DNA of 11,795 bases from JBEAOO01 sp041164825 (GTDB taxonomy: Bacteria > Pseudomonadota > Gammaproteobacteria > Burkholderiales > Burkholderiaceae_C). The notes beneath the pieces are model-generated. The model was not told where the DNA came from. It saw only the letters and a program-made list of their open reading frames with translations, and ran no database searches. Location of the stretch: the NCBI GenBank assembly GCA_041164825.1, contig JBEAOO010000309.1, positions 1-11,795 on the forward strand, in the 5' to 3' direction. This document shows positions 1 to 5,756 of this stretch, one piece after another. Position 1 is the first letter of the stretch, and each line of letters opens with the position of its first letter. The position numbers were made by a program, and so were the translations under genes.

Positions 1-509
1 AATGGGGCGAGGCGCACGACCTGCTGGTGGAGGCGCTGCTCGAATCACCGCGCGACACCGATCTGCTGTACGAACAATCCACCATCGCCGAAAAACTGGG
101 CAACTTGGTCGAAATGGAAGCGCTGCTGCGCCAGGTGATGGCCATCCAGCCCGAGCACCACAACGCCTACAACGCGCTCGGCTACTCGCTGGCCGATCGC
201 AACCAGCGCCTGCCCGAAGCGCGCGAGTTGATCGCCAAGGCGCTGCAACTGGCCCCCGGCGAGCCCTTCATCACCGACAGCATGGGCTGGGTGGAGTACC
301 GACTGGGCCACACCGACGAAGCGCTGCGCCTCTTGGGCACCGCCTACCGCGCGCGCCCCGACACCGAGATCGGCGCCCACTTTGGCGAGGTGCTGTGGGT
401 GAGTGGGCGGCGCAATGAGGCGCTCGGCGTATTCCGCGCAGCGCGCGAACGCGACGCCGCCAACGAGGTGCTGCAAGAAACGTTGGCGCGCCTGAAGGTG
501 GGGCTTTGA
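1..509 (+). CDS. TPR-repeat protein, C-terminal part (5' end outside window)
   Basis: The reading frame is open from base 3 and ends with TGA at 507-509, so about 168 C-terminal residues are visible and the start lies outside the window. The visible part is helical and built from tetratricopeptide-like repeats. Recognisable elements are the A-x-x-x-G-x-x-x-E-A-L pattern, NAYNALGYSLADR followed by LPEARELIAKALQLAPGEP, then DSMGWVEYRLGHTDEALRLL and VLWVSGRRNEALGVFRAA. TPR domains bind other proteins; no catalytic motif is visible. Large TPR proteins directly upstream of lolB are common in betaproteobacteria, and the 4-nt overlap with lolB suggests translational coupling and perhaps a shared envelope role, which is inference. 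The specific function is unknown. Confidence 0.85.
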   Translation, partial: WGEAHDLLVEALLESPRDTDLLYEQSTIAEKLGNLVEMEALLRQVMAIQPEHHNAYNALGYSLADRNQRLPEARELIAKALQLAPGEPFITDSMGWVEYRLGHTDEALRLLGTAYRARPDTEIGAHFGEVLWVSGRRNEALGVFRAARERDAANEVLQETLARLKVGL

Positions 510-1090
510 CGCTGGGGGTAACCCGCCTGGGCGGCCCGCCACCGCTGCGCCGCCGGCTGCGTCTGGCCCTGCTCGCGCTGCCGGTGCTGGGCGCACTGGG
601 CTGCGCGCACGTGCCCGCCCCGGACCCCATCACATCGGCGCCCACAGGCGCCACGCTGAGCGGCCGATTGGCCCTGAACGTGGCTGCCAGCGCCGAGCAC
701 GAGGCGCAAGTCATCAGCGCAGCGTTTGAGTTGCGCGGCAACGCGGCCACGGGCGGGCTCGACCTCAGCACGCCACTGGGCACACTGATCGCTACCGCGC
801 GCTGGTCGCCCAGCGAGGTGCTGCTCACCGTGCCGCAGGGCGCGCAGCGTTTTGCCTCGCTCGATGAGCTCACGCGCAAGCTGCTGGGCGAGCCCCTGCC
901 GCTGCCCGCGCTGTTTGACTGGTTGCGTGGCCAGCCCTGGGCCGAGGCCGCCCCTGCACAAGACATGCCGCCCGCTGGTTTTCGCCAAATCGGCTGGGAG
1001 ATCGACCTCGCTCGTCTTGACGAAGGCTGGGTGCGCCTGCACCGCAGCGCCGCCCCCGAGATCACCCTGCGCGCCCGGCTTGACCGCTGA
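506..1090 (+). CDS. lolB: Outer-membrane lipoprotein insertion protein LolB
   Basis: LolB is itself a lipoprotein. It accepts lipoproteins from the periplasmic carrier LolA and places them in the outer membrane. The 194-residue product has a basic, hydrophobic N-terminus (RRRLRLALLALPVLGALGC) ending in a lipobox-like ALGC, so Cys33 is the likely lipidated residue; Ala rather than Leu at -3 makes the lipobox imperfect. The rest matches the family: SGRLALNV near residue 52, a GLDLSTPLGTLIATARW strand region, a LDELTRKLLGEPLPL helix, and a C-terminal IDLARLDEGWVRLHR segment. The length is close to E. coli LolB (about 207). The start is TTG at 506, overlapping the TGA of the upstream TPR gene; no ATG or GTG lies in frame before the signal peptide. 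ispE follows after 27 nt, the usual neighbour in betaproteobacteria. Confidence 0.9.
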   Translation: MTLGVTRLGGPPPLRRRLRLALLALPVLGALGCAHVPAPDPITSAPTGATLSGRLALNVAASAEHEAQVISAAFELRGNAATGGLDLSTPLGTLIATARWSPSEVLLTVPQGAQRFASLDELTRKLLGEPLPLPALFDWLRGQPWAEAAPAQDMPPAGFRQIGWEIDLARLDEGWVRLHRSAAPEITLRARLDR

Positions 1091-1117
1091 CCTTGCGCAC
1101 CGCACCCCATTCTCCCG

Positions 1118-2059
1118 ATGAGCATCACCGCGCTGTATGACGTGGCCGCCCCGGCCAAGCTGAACCTGTTCCTGCACATCACCGGCCGCCGGCCCGACGG
1201 CTACCACCTGCTGCAGTCGGTGTTCGTGCTGATCGACTGGTGCGACACCCTGCACATCGAGCGGCGCAAAGATGGTCGCCTGCAGCGCCACGATCTGGCC
1301 CTGCCCTTGCCGGCCGACGACCTGAGCCTGCGCGCCGCGCAGCTGCTGCAGACCGAGAGCGGCAGCACCTGGGGTGCCGACATCAGCATTGAAAAGCGAG
1401 TGCCTTGGGGCGCCGGCATGGGCGGCGGCAGCTCCGATGCGGCCAGCACGCTGCTGGCCCTCAACCGCCTGTGGGGCCTGAACTGGCCGCTCTCCCGGCT
1501 GCTGCCGCTGGGGCTCCAATTGGGCGCCGACGTGCCCTTCTTTTTGGGCGGGCACAACGCGCTGGTCGAGGGCATTGGCGAGATACTGCGCCCGCTGCCC
1601 GAGCTGCCTCCACTGTGGCTGGCGGTGGCCAAGCCGGCCGAGGCCATCGCGACAAAATCAATTTTTTCGAGCAATTTGTTGTCTCGCTCCACAAAAGCCG
1701 CTATAGTTGCGGGCTTGCTTCAGAGCACTAATGATTCAGCGCAAAACGCAATCAGCCCCGTTGATGCGCAAAGCAAAGAATCAGAAGTTGTCAGTCTTGA
1801 GCAGGTCGTGGCAGGTTGGGGCGGCAATGATTTGCAGCCTCCAGCACAAAGCGTGTGCAACGAAGTCACCTCGGTGGCCCACTGGTTGCATCAGCGTTTT
1901 GGCAACAGCCGCATGACCGGCTCAGGCAGCGCGGTGTTCTCGCGAGCAGGCACAGGCGGTCAGCCAGACACCATGTGGCCAGCGGATCTTCCGCCGGCTT
2001 GGACTGGCAGAATGTGCCGCAGTTTGACGCAGCACCCGCTGGCCGGGTGGGCGTGTTGA
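1118..2059 (+). CDS. ispE: 4-diphosphocytidyl-2-C-methyl-D-erythritol kinase IspE, with an in-frame insert
   Basis: IspE phosphorylates the 2-hydroxyl of CDP-methylerythritol with ATP, a step of the MEP pathway to isoprenoids. It is a cytosolic GHMP kinase. The N-terminal substrate motif PAKLNLFLHI holds Lys14, the glycine-rich ATP loop GAGMGGGSSDAAS lies at 98-110, the catalytic Asp138 is in LGADVPFFLGG, and the C-terminal GHMP motif MTGSGSAVF lies at 266-274. The product has 313 residues against about 280-290 for the family. The excess falls between AIVAG (residue 199) and GGNDLQPPAQ (235), in a low-GC segment. All catalytic motifs and the C-terminal end (WTGRMCRSLTQHPLAGWAC) remain in frame, so the gene is probably functional. 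The ATG at 1118 fits the usual N-terminus, though no good ribosome binding site precedes it. Confidence 0.93.
   Translation: MSITALYDVAAPAKLNLFLHITGRRPDGYHLLQSVFVLIDWCDTLHIERRKDGRLQRHDLALPLPADDLSLRAAQLLQTESGSTWGADISIEKRVPWGAGMGGGSSDAASTLLALNRLWGLNWPLSRLLPLGLQLGADVPFFLGGHNALVEGIGEILRPLPELPPLWLAVAKPAEAIATKSIFSSNLLSRSTKAAIVAGLLQSTNDSAQNAISPVDAQSKESEVVSLEQVVAGWGGNDLQPPAQSVCNEVTSVAHWLHQRFGNSRMTGSGSAVFSRAGTGGQPDTMWPADLPPAWTGRMCRSLTQHPLAGWAC
1651..1813 (+). other. Low-GC, family-atypical insert segment inside ispE
   Basis: Counted by hand, 1651-1800 is about 45% G+C (67 of 150), while 1501-1560 in the same gene is 68%. The segment includes a T6 run at 1662-1667 and AT-rich codons. It encodes the change from the conserved TKSIFSS motif into a polar, Ser/Asn/Gln-rich stretch at roughly residues 201-232 that I do not recognise in other IspE proteins. 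The frame is kept. Possible origins are insertion of a short dispersed repeat, a recombined patch, or expansion of a surface loop. I cannot define exact boundaries and see no flanking direct repeats. Confidence 0.5.
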
Positions 2060-2103
2060 ACTGGCAAAGTTGTAGGCGGTTGGCGCAAGCCAGCAGCCTG
2101 TGT

Positions 2104-2180
2104 AGGGGAGTCGCCAAGTTGGTTAAGGCATCGGATTTTGATTCCGACATGCGAAGGTTCGAATCCTTCTTCCCCTGCCA
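2104..2180 (+). tRNA. tRNA-Gln, anticodon TTG
   Basis: A full cloverleaf can be drawn. The acceptor stem AGGGGAG (2104-2110) pairs with TTCCCCT (2170-2176), followed by discriminator G2177 and an encoded CCA (2178-2180). The anticodon stem TCGGA/TCCGA (2131-2135 and 2143-2147) encloses the loop TTTTGAT, giving anticodon TTG at 2138-2140, which reads CAA (and CAG by wobble). The T arm carries the GGTTCGAATCC core. The RNA is 77 nt long. The gene lies 44 nt after ispE and upstream of prs, a known arrangement in betaproteobacteria. I could not find a convincing dedicated promoter, so processing from the ispE transcript is possible. Confidence 0.97.
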
Positions 2181-2195
2181 AATTTCTATCTGATT

Positions 2196-2222
2196 CCCGG
2201 TGCCCGTCCTGGGCCCGCCGGG
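2196..2222 (+). other. Stem-loop just downstream of tRNA-Gln
   Basis: CCCGG (2196-2200) pairs with CCGGG (2218-2222), and within it GCCC (2202-2205) pairs with GGGC (2211-2214) around the loop GTCCT; an internal loop (T against CCG) separates the two stems. The structure begins 15 nt after the tRNA CCA end and is not followed by a T tract, so it does not look like an intrinsic terminator. It could protect or delimit the 3' end of a processed transcript. In GC-rich DNA such a hairpin may also arise by chance. Confidence 0.35.
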
Positions 2223-2290
2223 GCTGAAGCCTAAGGGTGTGCCCGTTCATGCGTTCCATCACACCCCCAACCAGTCTCGACGGAGGAAAT

Positions 2291-3253
2291 GTGCTTTTCA
2301 ATACCGTGCTGTTCACCGGCAATGCCAACCCCGCTCTCGCGCGGGAAATTGCCACCCACCTCGGCATTGAACTGGGCAAAGCCCAGGTCGCACGCTTCTC
2401 TGATGGCGAAACCGCCGTCGAAATCCAGCAAAACGTCCGCGCCCGCGACATCTTCGTGGTGCAGCCCACCTGCGCCCCCACGAACGAAAACGTGATGGAG
2501 CTGTGCATCATGGTGGACGCCCTGAAGCGCGCTTCGGCCCGCCGCGTCACGGCCGTGATCCCCTACTTCGGCTACGCCCGCCAAGACCGCCGGCCGCGCT
2601 CGACCCGCGTGCCGATCAGCGCCAAGGTGGTGGCCAACATGCTCGAAGCCGTGGGCGTCGAGCGCCTGTTGACCATGGACCTGCACGCCGACCAGATCCA
2701 GGGCTTCTTCAACATCCCCGTTGACAACATCTACGCCTCGCCCGTGCTGCTGGCCGACCTGCACAGCAAGCGCTACAGCGATTTGGTGGTGGTGAGCCCC
2801 GACGTGGGTGGCGTGGTGCGCGCCCGCGCACTGGCCAAGCAACTCGGTTGCGACCTGGCCATCATCGACAAGCGTCGCCCCAAGGCCAATGTGTCTGAGG
2901 TGATGCACGTCATCGGCGAGATCGACGGCCGCAACTGCGTGATCATGGATGACATGATCGACACCGCAGGCACCTTGGTGAAGGCCGCGGACGTGCTGAA
3001 AGAGCGCGGCGCCAAGAGCGTCTACGCCTACTGCACGCACCCCGTGTTCTCGGGTCCGGCCATCGACCGCATCGCCGCCTCGCAGCTCGACGAAGTCGTG
3101 ATCACCAACACCATTCCGCTCAACGACGCCGCCAAGGCGACGGGCAAGATCCGCCAACTCTCGGTGGCGTTCTTGTTCGCTGAAACCATCCGCCGCATCT
3201 CTGATGGCGAATCGGTCACCTCGCTGTTCGCCGAGCAAAACGCCAATTTCTGA
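2291..3253 (+). CDS. prs: Ribose-phosphate pyrophosphokinase (PRPP synthetase)
   Basis: Prs makes 5-phosphoribosyl-1-pyrophosphate from ribose 5-phosphate and ATP. PRPP feeds purine, pyrimidine, NAD, tryptophan and histidine synthesis, the last of which is encoded later in this window. The 320-residue product matches class I bacterial enzymes (E. coli 315) throughout: FTGNANPALA, RFSDGE, PYFGYARQDRR (91-101), DLHADQIQGFF with catalytic-type His132, VVSPDVGGVVRARALAK, the flexible loop DKRRPKANVSEVMHVIG with Lys194, and the PRPP-binding loop VIMDDMIDTAGTL (217-229). I chose the GTG at 2291 because GGAGG lies at 2282-2286 and the N-terminus then aligns with the family. The gap to GGAGG is only 4 nt, and an in-frame ATG at 2249 (334 residues) and GTG at 2237 exist, so the start is uncertain. 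Confidence 0.95.
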   Translation: MLFNTVLFTGNANPALAREIATHLGIELGKAQVARFSDGETAVEIQQNVRARDIFVVQPTCAPTNENVMELCIMVDALKRASARRVTAVIPYFGYARQDRRPRSTRVPISAKVVANMLEAVGVERLLTMDLHADQIQGFFNIPVDNIYASPVLLADLHSKRYSDLVVVSPDVGGVVRARALAKQLGCDLAIIDKRRPKANVSEVMHVIGEIDGRNCVIMDDMIDTAGTLVKAADVLKERGAKSVYAYCTHPVFSGPAIDRIAASQLDEVVITNTIPLNDAAKATGKIRQLSVAFLFAETIRRISDGESVTSLFAEQNANF

Positions 3254-3260
3254 TCGCCGG

Positions 3261-3356
3261 CCGGATTCGTCCGGACAGTGATCAACGGCCTGGCAACAGG
3301 CCACCCTCAGGGCCTTCGGGCCCTTGTTCATGAAGCAGCTTGGTCGCGAGCGCTTC
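3261..3356 (+). promoter_or_regulatory. Array of four stem-loops in the prs-rplY spacer / rplY leader
   Basis: Four hairpins stand in a row. The first is CCGGA-TTCG-TCCGG (3261-3274), the second GGCCTG-GCAA-CAGGCC (3287-3302), and the third AGGGCC-TTCG-GGCCCT (3309-3324), followed by TTGTTC. The fourth pairs GAAGC-A-GCT (3332-3340) with AGC-GCTTC (3349-3356), with one bulged A and an 8-nt loop. Two loops are UUCG and one is GCAA (GNRA class), both known to stabilise RNA hairpins. The last stem ends 8 nt before the GGAG ribosome binding site of rplY. The third hairpin could act as a weak terminator or attenuator after prs, or the set could form an rplY leader. The base pairing is seen directly; the function is inference. 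Confidence 0.5.
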
Positions 3357-3373
3357 GCCCTATTGGAGTCATC

Positions 3374-4015
3374 ATGAAATTCACCGCTTTTGAGCGCAGC
3401 CTGCAGGGGACCGGAGCGAGCCGCCGCCTGCGCAATGCGCAAAAGGTGCCTGGCATTGTTTACGGTGCCGGCGAACCCGCCAAGATCGAACTCGATCACA
3501 ACGCCCTGTTCTTCGCGCTGAAAAAAGAAGCCTTCCACTCCTCCTTGCTGGAGATGGAACTGGCTGGCAAGACCGAAAAGGTTCTGCTGCGCGACTACCA
3601 GATGCACCCCTTCCGCCCGATCGTGCTGCACATCGACTTCCAACGCGTCGATGCCACCACCAAGATCACCAAGAAGGTGCCGCTGCACTTCATCAACGAA
3701 GAAAATTCGCCGGCCGTCAAGGTCGACAAGGGCGTCGTGAGCCACGTGGTGACCGAGCTGCGCATTCAGTGCCTGGCCGCTCAACTGCCTGAGTTCCTGA
3801 CCGTTGACCTGGGTGAACTGGCCATTGGCCACACCGTGCACGCCAACGACCTGAAGCTGGGCGACAACGTCAAGATCGTGACCCAAGGCAAGCCGAACCC
3901 GTTGATCGTCACGGTTGCGCTGCCGAAGGAAGAAGAAGAAATTATTGCCGTCGTGGCTGCGCCTGCCGCACCTGCCGGCAAGGGCAAGAAGACCGAAAAG
4001 CAAAACAAGAAGTGA
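3374..4015 (+). CDS. rplY: 50S ribosomal protein L25 (Ctc/TL5 form, long)
   Basis: L25 binds 5S rRNA in the large ribosomal subunit; the longer two-domain form is also called CTC or TL5. The 213-residue product starts with the 5S-binding L25 domain (FERSLQGTGASRRLRNAQKVPGIVYGAG), has HIDFQRVD near residue 90 at the end of that domain, and continues into the C-terminal beta domain (VPLHFINEENSPAVKVDKGVV, LGELAIGHTVHANDLKLG). It ends with an acidic run EEEE, an Ala/Pro hinge and a Lys-rich tail (KGKKTEKQNKK). The ATG at 3374 is preceded by GGAG at 3365-3368 and gives the family N-terminus; an upstream in-frame GTG at 3278 would translate the hairpin region and is rejected. The gene sits between prs and pth, its usual place in betaproteobacteria, and ends at a strong terminator. 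Confidence 0.96.
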   Translation: MKFTAFERSLQGTGASRRLRNAQKVPGIVYGAGEPAKIELDHNALFFALKKEAFHSSLLEMELAGKTEKVLLRDYQMHPFRPIVLHIDFQRVDATTKITKKVPLHFINEENSPAVKVDKGVVSHVVTELRIQCLAAQLPEFLTVDLGELAIGHTVHANDLKLGDNVKIVTQGKPNPLIVTVALPKEEEEIIAVVAAPAAPAGKGKKTEKQNKK

Positions 4016-4021
4016 TGTGCC

Positions 4022-4037
4022 GGGCCCACGCGGGCCC
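4022..4037 (+). other. Short hairpin between rplY stop and its terminator
   Basis: GGGCCC (4022-4027) and GGGCCC (4032-4037) can pair around the loop ACGC. No T tract follows. It lies 16 nt before the strong terminator hairpin and may only be a chance palindrome of GC-rich DNA, or may stabilise the 3' end of the rplY message. Confidence 0.3.
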
Positions 4038-4053
4038 AGCCTCGCCTCACAAG

Positions 4054-4077
4054 CCCCGCCTCGGCGGGGTTTTTTTT
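4054..4077 (+). terminator. Rho-independent terminator after rplY
   Basis: CCCCGC (4054-4059) pairs with GCGGGG (4064-4069) around the tetraloop CTCG, followed at once by eight T residues (4070-4077). This is a textbook intrinsic terminator on the plus strand, 38 nt after the rplY stop. It separates the prs-rplY unit from pth, which therefore needs its own promoter or depends on readthrough. No A tract on the other side suggests that it works in one direction only. Confidence 0.93.
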
Positions 4078-4138
4078 CGCCCGCGCCCTCCCCCGTCGCT
4101 CCCCCTTGTGGGCGGGGTCGGCACGGGCTCACCCCTCG

Positions 4139-4144
4139 CATAAT
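4139..4144 (+). promoter_or_regulatory. pth: Possible -10 box of pth
   Basis: CATAAT at 4139-4144 differs from TATAAT at one position and stands out in a very GC-rich stretch. It lies 6 nt before the pth ATG, so transcription would start at or next to the start codon, giving a leaderless or nearly leaderless message. This fits the lack of a Shine-Dalgarno sequence before pth and the terminator just upstream. No good -35 hexamer is found 16-18 nt further upstream, which lowers confidence. Confidence 0.4.
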
Positions 4145-4150
4145 CTCGCC

Positions 4151-4816
4151 ATGATCCGACTGCTGGTGGGCCTGGGCAACCCCGGGCCGGAATACGAAGA
4201 CACGCGGCACAACGCCGGCTTCTGGTTCATCGACCAGGTGGCGCGGCAGCTCAAGGTGTCGCTGCAGGCCGAGCGCAGCTACTTCGGCCTGGCCGCGCGC
4301 GCCAACACGCCGCATGGCCCGGTGTGGCTGCTCCAGCCCATGACCTTCATGAACCTCTCGGGCAAGTCGGTGGCCGCACTGGCGCGCTTCTTCAAGATCG
4401 CGCCCGAAGAGATTTTGGTGGTGCACGACGAGCTCGACATCGAGCCCGGCCAAGCCAAGATGAAGCTCGGCGGCAGCCACGCCGGCCACAACGGCCTCAA
4501 AGACATCCACGCTCAACTCGGCAGCCCCAACTACTGGCGCCTGCGCCTGGGCATCGGCCACCCCGGCGTGAAGGGCGAGGTGGCCAACTACGTGCTGCGC
4601 AAGCCACCACTGGCCGAGCGCGAGGCGATCGAGAAAAGCATCGATCAGTGCATGACAGCACTTGAACTGCTGTTGGCCGGCGACATGGACAAGGCCATGG
4701 CCCGCGTGCACGCCAAACCCGCCCGGCCCAAGCCGCCGCGGCCGGCCGACCTGCGTTCCACCGCGCCAGCGGCGGGCGCTCCCGCAGCCATGCCGCCAGA
4801 AGCATCGTCCGAATAA
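4151..4816 (+). CDS. pth: Peptidyl-tRNA hydrolase
   Basis: Pth cleaves the ester bond of peptidyl-tRNAs released from stalled ribosomes and so recycles tRNA; it is an essential cytosolic enzyme in most bacteria. All key residues stand at the same numbers as in the E. coli enzyme: Asn10 (VGLGNPGPEY), catalytic His20 (TRHNAG), Asn68 (TFMNLSG), Asp93 (VVHDELD) and Asn114 (GGSHAGHNGLK). The product has 221 residues against 194 in E. coli; the excess is a Pro/Ala/Arg-rich tail after about residue 185 (KPARPKPPRPADLR and on), likely disordered. The ATG at 4151 fits the family exactly; an in-frame upstream start at 4106 is rejected because it only adds residues before MIRLLVGLGNPG. The DUF4124 gene begins 19 nt after the stop. 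Confidence 0.97.
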   Translation: MIRLLVGLGNPGPEYEDTRHNAGFWFIDQVARQLKVSLQAERSYFGLAARANTPHGPVWLLQPMTFMNLSGKSVAALARFFKIAPEEILVVHDELDIEPGQAKMKLGGSHAGHNGLKDIHAQLGSPNYWRLRLGIGHPGVKGEVANYVLRKPPLAEREAIEKSIDQCMTALELLLAGDMDKAMARVHAKPARPKPPRPADLRSTAPAAGAPAAMPPEASSE

Positions 4817-4835
4817 ACGTCAGGAGATCGCCGCC

Positions 4836-5282
4836 ATGCACCCCCATCATCCTGTCTCGCGGCGCTCGTCGCACGGGTTTCGGCCGATGGCGGTCGCTGC
4901 AATCGGCTTGGTGTTGATCACCGGCGCAGCATCAGCACGCGCCGCGAGCACCTCGCCCGCCTCGGGCATCCGGCCGTCGATCTACCGCTGTGTCGTCAAC
5001 GGCCAAACGGTCTACCAGCAAAGTGCGTGCAGCGAGGGTCGGCCCCTGACATTGGAGGCGGCACCAAGCGCGGCGGACCGGCAGGCCCAAGACCAAAACA
5101 CCGCGCAATTGGCACGAGCGGCCGCCATGCTCGAAGGCGATCGGCTGCGCCGCGATGGGCGCATCAAAACAACGCCAGCGGCCGACAAGGCCAAAGGCCG
5201 CGCGGGGACGCAAACAGCCTTGGGCACCACGCCTGCACCGGCCGCACCGGCGAAGCCCAAGCGTTTGGCCAACGCGCCCTGA
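4836..5282 (+). CDS. Secreted DUF4124-type protein of unknown function
   Basis: This 148-residue protein begins with a signal peptide: basic residues RRSSHGFR, a hydrophobic core MAVAAIGLVLITGAA, and an ASARA-like cleavage site near residues 34-36. After it comes the short motif IYRCVVNGQTVYQQSACSEG (49-68), typical of DUF4124 proteins, with Cys52 and Cys65 placed to form a periplasmic disulfide. The remainder is low-complexity, Ala/Lys/Arg-rich, with a possible helix around AQLARAAAMLEGDRLRRDG, and ends in AKPKRLANAP. The ATG at 4836 has AGGAG at 4822-4826. The gene follows pth by 19 nt, so co-transcription is likely. The family's role is not established; the fold suggests an envelope protein, and nothing here indicates an enzyme. 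Confidence 0.85.
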   Translation: MHPHHPVSRRSSHGFRPMAVAAIGLVLITGAASARAASTSPASGIRPSIYRCVVNGQTVYQQSACSEGRPLTLEAAPSAADRQAQDQNTAQLARAAAMLEGDRLRRDGRIKTTPAADKAKGRAGTQTALGTTPAPAAPAKPKRLANAP

Positions 5283-5329
5283 CACGCCGGATCGGGCGGC
5301 CTCACGCCAGCGGGCAAACCAAGGCACAT
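5283..5329. other. Convergent intergenic gap without a clear terminator
   Basis: This 47-nt gap lies between the 3' ends of the DUF4124 gene (plus) and the ferredoxin gene (minus). Only a weak stem is visible, CGCC (5285-5288) against GGCG (5295-5298), and no T tract follows on either strand. Transcripts from the two sides may therefore overlap, or end by Rho. Confidence 0.5.
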
Positions 5330-5650
5330 TCAGGCGGCGGCGTCGGTGGCCCCTGAGCCCAACGGCCCGGCCTCAACGGCCACCGTGGCCGTCGCCTCAC
5401 GCGCCTGCGCCTGCAAGCGCCGGTACTTGGCCCACAGGCTGTCGGCGTTCTCAACATGGTCAGGCGACACCGGGATGCACTCCACCGGACACACCTGCAC
5501 GCACTGCGGCTCGTCAAAGTGCCCCACGCACTCGGTGCACTTGGCCGGGTCGATCTCGTAGATCGACTCACCCATGTAGATGGCTTGGTTGGGGCACTCG
5601 GGTTCGCAGACGTCGCAATTGATGCATTCGTCCGTGATCATCAAAGCCAT
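5330..5650 (-). CDS. yfhL: YfhL-family 2[4Fe-4S] ferredoxin
   Basis: This is a small electron carrier with two [4Fe-4S] clusters. The 106-residue product has the first ligand set C9-x2-C12-x2-C15-x3-C19-P and the second C38-x2-C41-x8-C50-x3-C54-P. The eight-residue spacing between the second and third cysteines of the second set marks the Alvin-type (Allochromatium-like) and YfhL ferredoxins. It closely resembles E. coli YfhL in MALMITDECINCDVCEPECP and in HVENADSLWAKYRRL. A further cysteine, Cys58, lies in PVECIPV. The Ala/Thr-rich tail after about residue 85 is extra. The gene is the last of the minus-strand series, 106 nt after coaD, and this coaD-ferredoxin pairing is common in betaproteobacteria. 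Its electron partners are not known from the sequence. A weak GAGG lies 10 nt before the ATG. Confidence 0.95.
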   Translation of the reverse strand: MALMITDECINCDVCEPECPNQAIYMGESIYEIDPAKCTECVGHFDEPQCVQVCPVECIPVSPDHVENADSLWAKYRRLQAQAREATATVAVEAGPLGSGATDAAA

Positions 5651-5756
5651 CGTGCACGGGCCTCACTGGTTCGGAAAGTCATGATCGTGGAGGCACGCAG
5701 GCCTTTGGCGTGGTCTGGGCGGGATGAGCGGCCGTGCCAGAGGCGCTCACACCGGC

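Noticed and set aside
344..1555. A 403-codon minus-strand open frame opposite the TPR gene, lolB and ispE
   Set aside because: The plus-strand genes have clear family motifs; this frame has none and crosses gene boundaries.
1118..2059. ispE as a pseudogene because of the low-GC segment
   Set aside because: The frame is unbroken, all three GHMP kinase motifs are intact and the C-terminus is normal, so an insert in a working gene is more likely.
2056..2084. A promoter for tRNA-Gln with TTGAAC at 2056-2061 as -35 box
   Set aside because: The matching position 17 nt downstream reads GTTGGC, which is not a plausible -10 box.
3287..3324. A small CRISPR-like or repeat array, given the regular spacing of hairpins
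   Set aside because: The hairpin sequences differ from each other, and there are no repeated units with spacers.
3278..3373. A longer L25 starting at the GTG at 3278
   Set aside because: It would translate the hairpin region; the ATG at 3374 has a good ribosome binding site and gives the family N-terminus.
2231..4711. An 826-codon open frame on the minus strand, opposite prs, rplY and pth
   Set aside because: It runs antisense to three well-supported genes and through the terminator between them, and its translation is His/Val/Gly/Gln-rich with no domain, as expected from the complement of GC-rich coding DNA.
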